Shown here: positions 4,999-5,842 of the stretch, piece after piece
How positions within the stretch are numbered: the first letter of the stretch is position 1
How the letters are laid out: every line of letters starts with the position of its first letter
Assembly (NCBI GenBank): GCA_946481615.1
Contig: CAMLOR010000217.1
Location: 1-5,842 of the forward strand
Direction of reading: 5' to 3'
DNA length: 5,842 bases
Source: an uncultured Aquimonas sp.
Lineage (GTDB): Bacteria > Pseudomonadota > Gammaproteobacteria > Xanthomonadales > Xanthomonadaceae
Notes under the pieces: model-generated
The model's database searches: none
What the model saw: the letters and a program-made list of their open reading frames with translations, nothing else
Told to the model about the DNA's origin: nothing
Made by a program: the position numbers and the translations under genes

Positions 4999-5842
4999 AT
5001 GGCCATGCAGGAAATCCGCAACTACACGATGAACTTCGGCCCGCAGCATCCGGCCGCGCACGGCGTGCTGCGCCTGGTGCTGGAGCTGGACGGCGAGATC
5101 GTCGTGCGCGCCGACCCGCACGTCGGCCTGCTGCATCGCGGCACCGAGAAGCTGGCCGAGTCCAAGCCCTACAACCAGTCGATCGGCTACATGGATCGCC
5201 TGGACTACGTCTCGATGATGTGCAACGAGCACGCCTACGTGCGCGCCATCGAGCAGCTGATGGCGCTCGAGGTGCCGGAACGCGCGCAGTGGATCCGCAC
5301 GCTGTTCGACGAAGTCACGCGCATCCTCAACCACCTGATGTGGATCGGCTCCAACGCGCTCGACCTCGGCGCCATGGCGCTGTTCCTCTACGCCTTCCGC
5401 GAACGCGAAGAGCTGATGGACGTGTACGAGGCGGTGAGCGGCGCGCGCATGCACGCGACGTACTATCGCCCGGGCGGCGTGTACCGCGATCTGCCGGCGA
5501 CGATGTCGAAGTACCGCGAATCGCCGTGGCGCAAGGGCAAGGAACTCAAGCGCATCAACGAATGGCGCGAGGGTTCGCTGCTCGACTTCCTCGAAGCCTT
5601 CGCCAACGATTTCCCGCGCCGCGTCGACGAGTACGAAACGCTGCTCACCGACAACCGCATCTGGAAGCAGCGCACCGTCGGCATCGGCGTCGTTTCGCCC
5701 GAGAAGGCACTGGCCTGGGGCATGACCGGCCCGATGCTGCGCGGCTCGGGCATCGCCTGGGACCTGCGCAAGAAGCAGCCCTACGCCAAGTACGCGGAAG
5801 TCGATTTCGACATCCCGGTCGGCGTCAACGGCGACTGCTACG
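4999..5842 (+). CDS. nuoD: NADH-quinone oxidoreductase subunit D (49 kDa type; 3' end cut by window)
   Basis: NuoD is the large peripheral-arm subunit of complex I that builds most of the quinone head-group site next to NuoB and cluster N2. The frame is open from the ATG at 4999 to the window edge, 281 residues of a usual 415-435. Family features visible are [14 protein letters not shown] (13-26), [11 protein letters not shown] (44-54, the 49 kDa signature) and [16 protein letters not shown] (65-80). H21 and Y70 correspond to the conserved quinone-ligating His and Tyr described for complex [12 protein letters not shown] (241-251) is also conserved. The nuoC stop and this ATG are separated by three bases, so coupling is likely; GAAG at 4989-4992 may serve as ribosome-binding site. 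A second ATG two codons later (5005) is an alternative start. The remaining nuo genes presumably lie downstream. Confidence 0.98.
   Translation, partial: MAMQEIRNYTMNFGPQHPAAHGVLRLVLELDGEIVVRADPHVGLLHRGTEKLAESKPYNQSIGYMDRLDYVSMMCNEHAYVRAIEQLMALEVPERAQWIRTLFDEVTRILNHLMWIGSNALDLGAMALFLYAFREREELMDVYEAVSGARMHATYYRPGGVYRDLPATMSKYRESPWRKGKELKRINEWREGSLLDFLEAFANDFPRRVDEYETLLTDNRIWKQRTVGIGVVSPEKALAWGMTGPMLRGSGIAWDLRKKQPYAKYAEVDFDIPVGVNGDCY

Noticed and set aside
4246..5454. 402-residue minus-strand frame opposite nuoC and nuoD
   Set aside because: It is a GC-driven antisense shadow rich in His, Ala and Arg spanning two well-conserved complex I genes.
1..5842. A new defence, mobile or biosynthetic system
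   Set aside because: Every substantial frame belongs to a known housekeeping or general enzyme family, and no integrase, transposase, CRISPR spacing, attachment-site duplication at the tRNA, or clustered unknown genes were seen.

Overview
This window looks like ordinary chromosomal housekeeping DNA from a GC-rich gammaproteobacterium, most likely of the Xanthomonadales (Lysobacterales). The evidence is the gene order tpiA, secG, tRNA-Leu(GAG), nuoA, nuoB, nuoC, nuoD, the separate (not fused) nuoC and nuoD, and an internal segment in NuoC that I recall from xanthomonad NuoC proteins. Betaproteobacteria share much of this gene order, so the assignment is likely but not proven. I did not find a phage, transposon, CRISPR array, toxin-antitoxin pair, defence island or other novel multi-gene system.

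Left part (1 to 1904): the 3' end of a 2-oxoglutarate/Fe(II)-type oxygenase of the isopenicillin-N-synthase-like family runs rightward and converges on a leftward short-chain dehydrogenase/reductase (SDR). The gap between their stop codons (906 to 1031) holds a 106-base inverted pair of REP-like units that can fold into a long hairpin. It may act as a shared terminator, and it is the most interesting non-coding object here. The SDR gene and tpiA are divergent, with 75 bases between their start codons.

Middle part (1905 to 3311): tpiA (triose-phosphate isomerase, complete catalytic residues) is followed 12 bases later by secG, the small SecYEG translocon subunit, which here carries a long Ala/Pro-rich tail. 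A tRNA-Leu(GAG) gene with encoded CCA follows, preceded by a promoter-like -10 element and a leader hairpin. A strong intrinsic terminator lies immediately after the tRNA.

Right part (3312 to 5842): the start of the nuo operon for respiratory complex I (NADH:quinone oxidoreductase). nuoA starts with GTG and overlaps nuoB by 10 bases. nuoB carries all four N2 cluster cysteines. nuoC (30 kDa-type) and nuoD (49 kDa-type, cut by the window edge) follow with short gaps. NuoB, NuoC and NuoD form the peripheral arm that delivers electrons to quinone; NuoA is a small membrane subunit next to the quinone site. Only 37 bases separate the tRNA terminator from nuoA, so the position of the nuo promoter is an open question.
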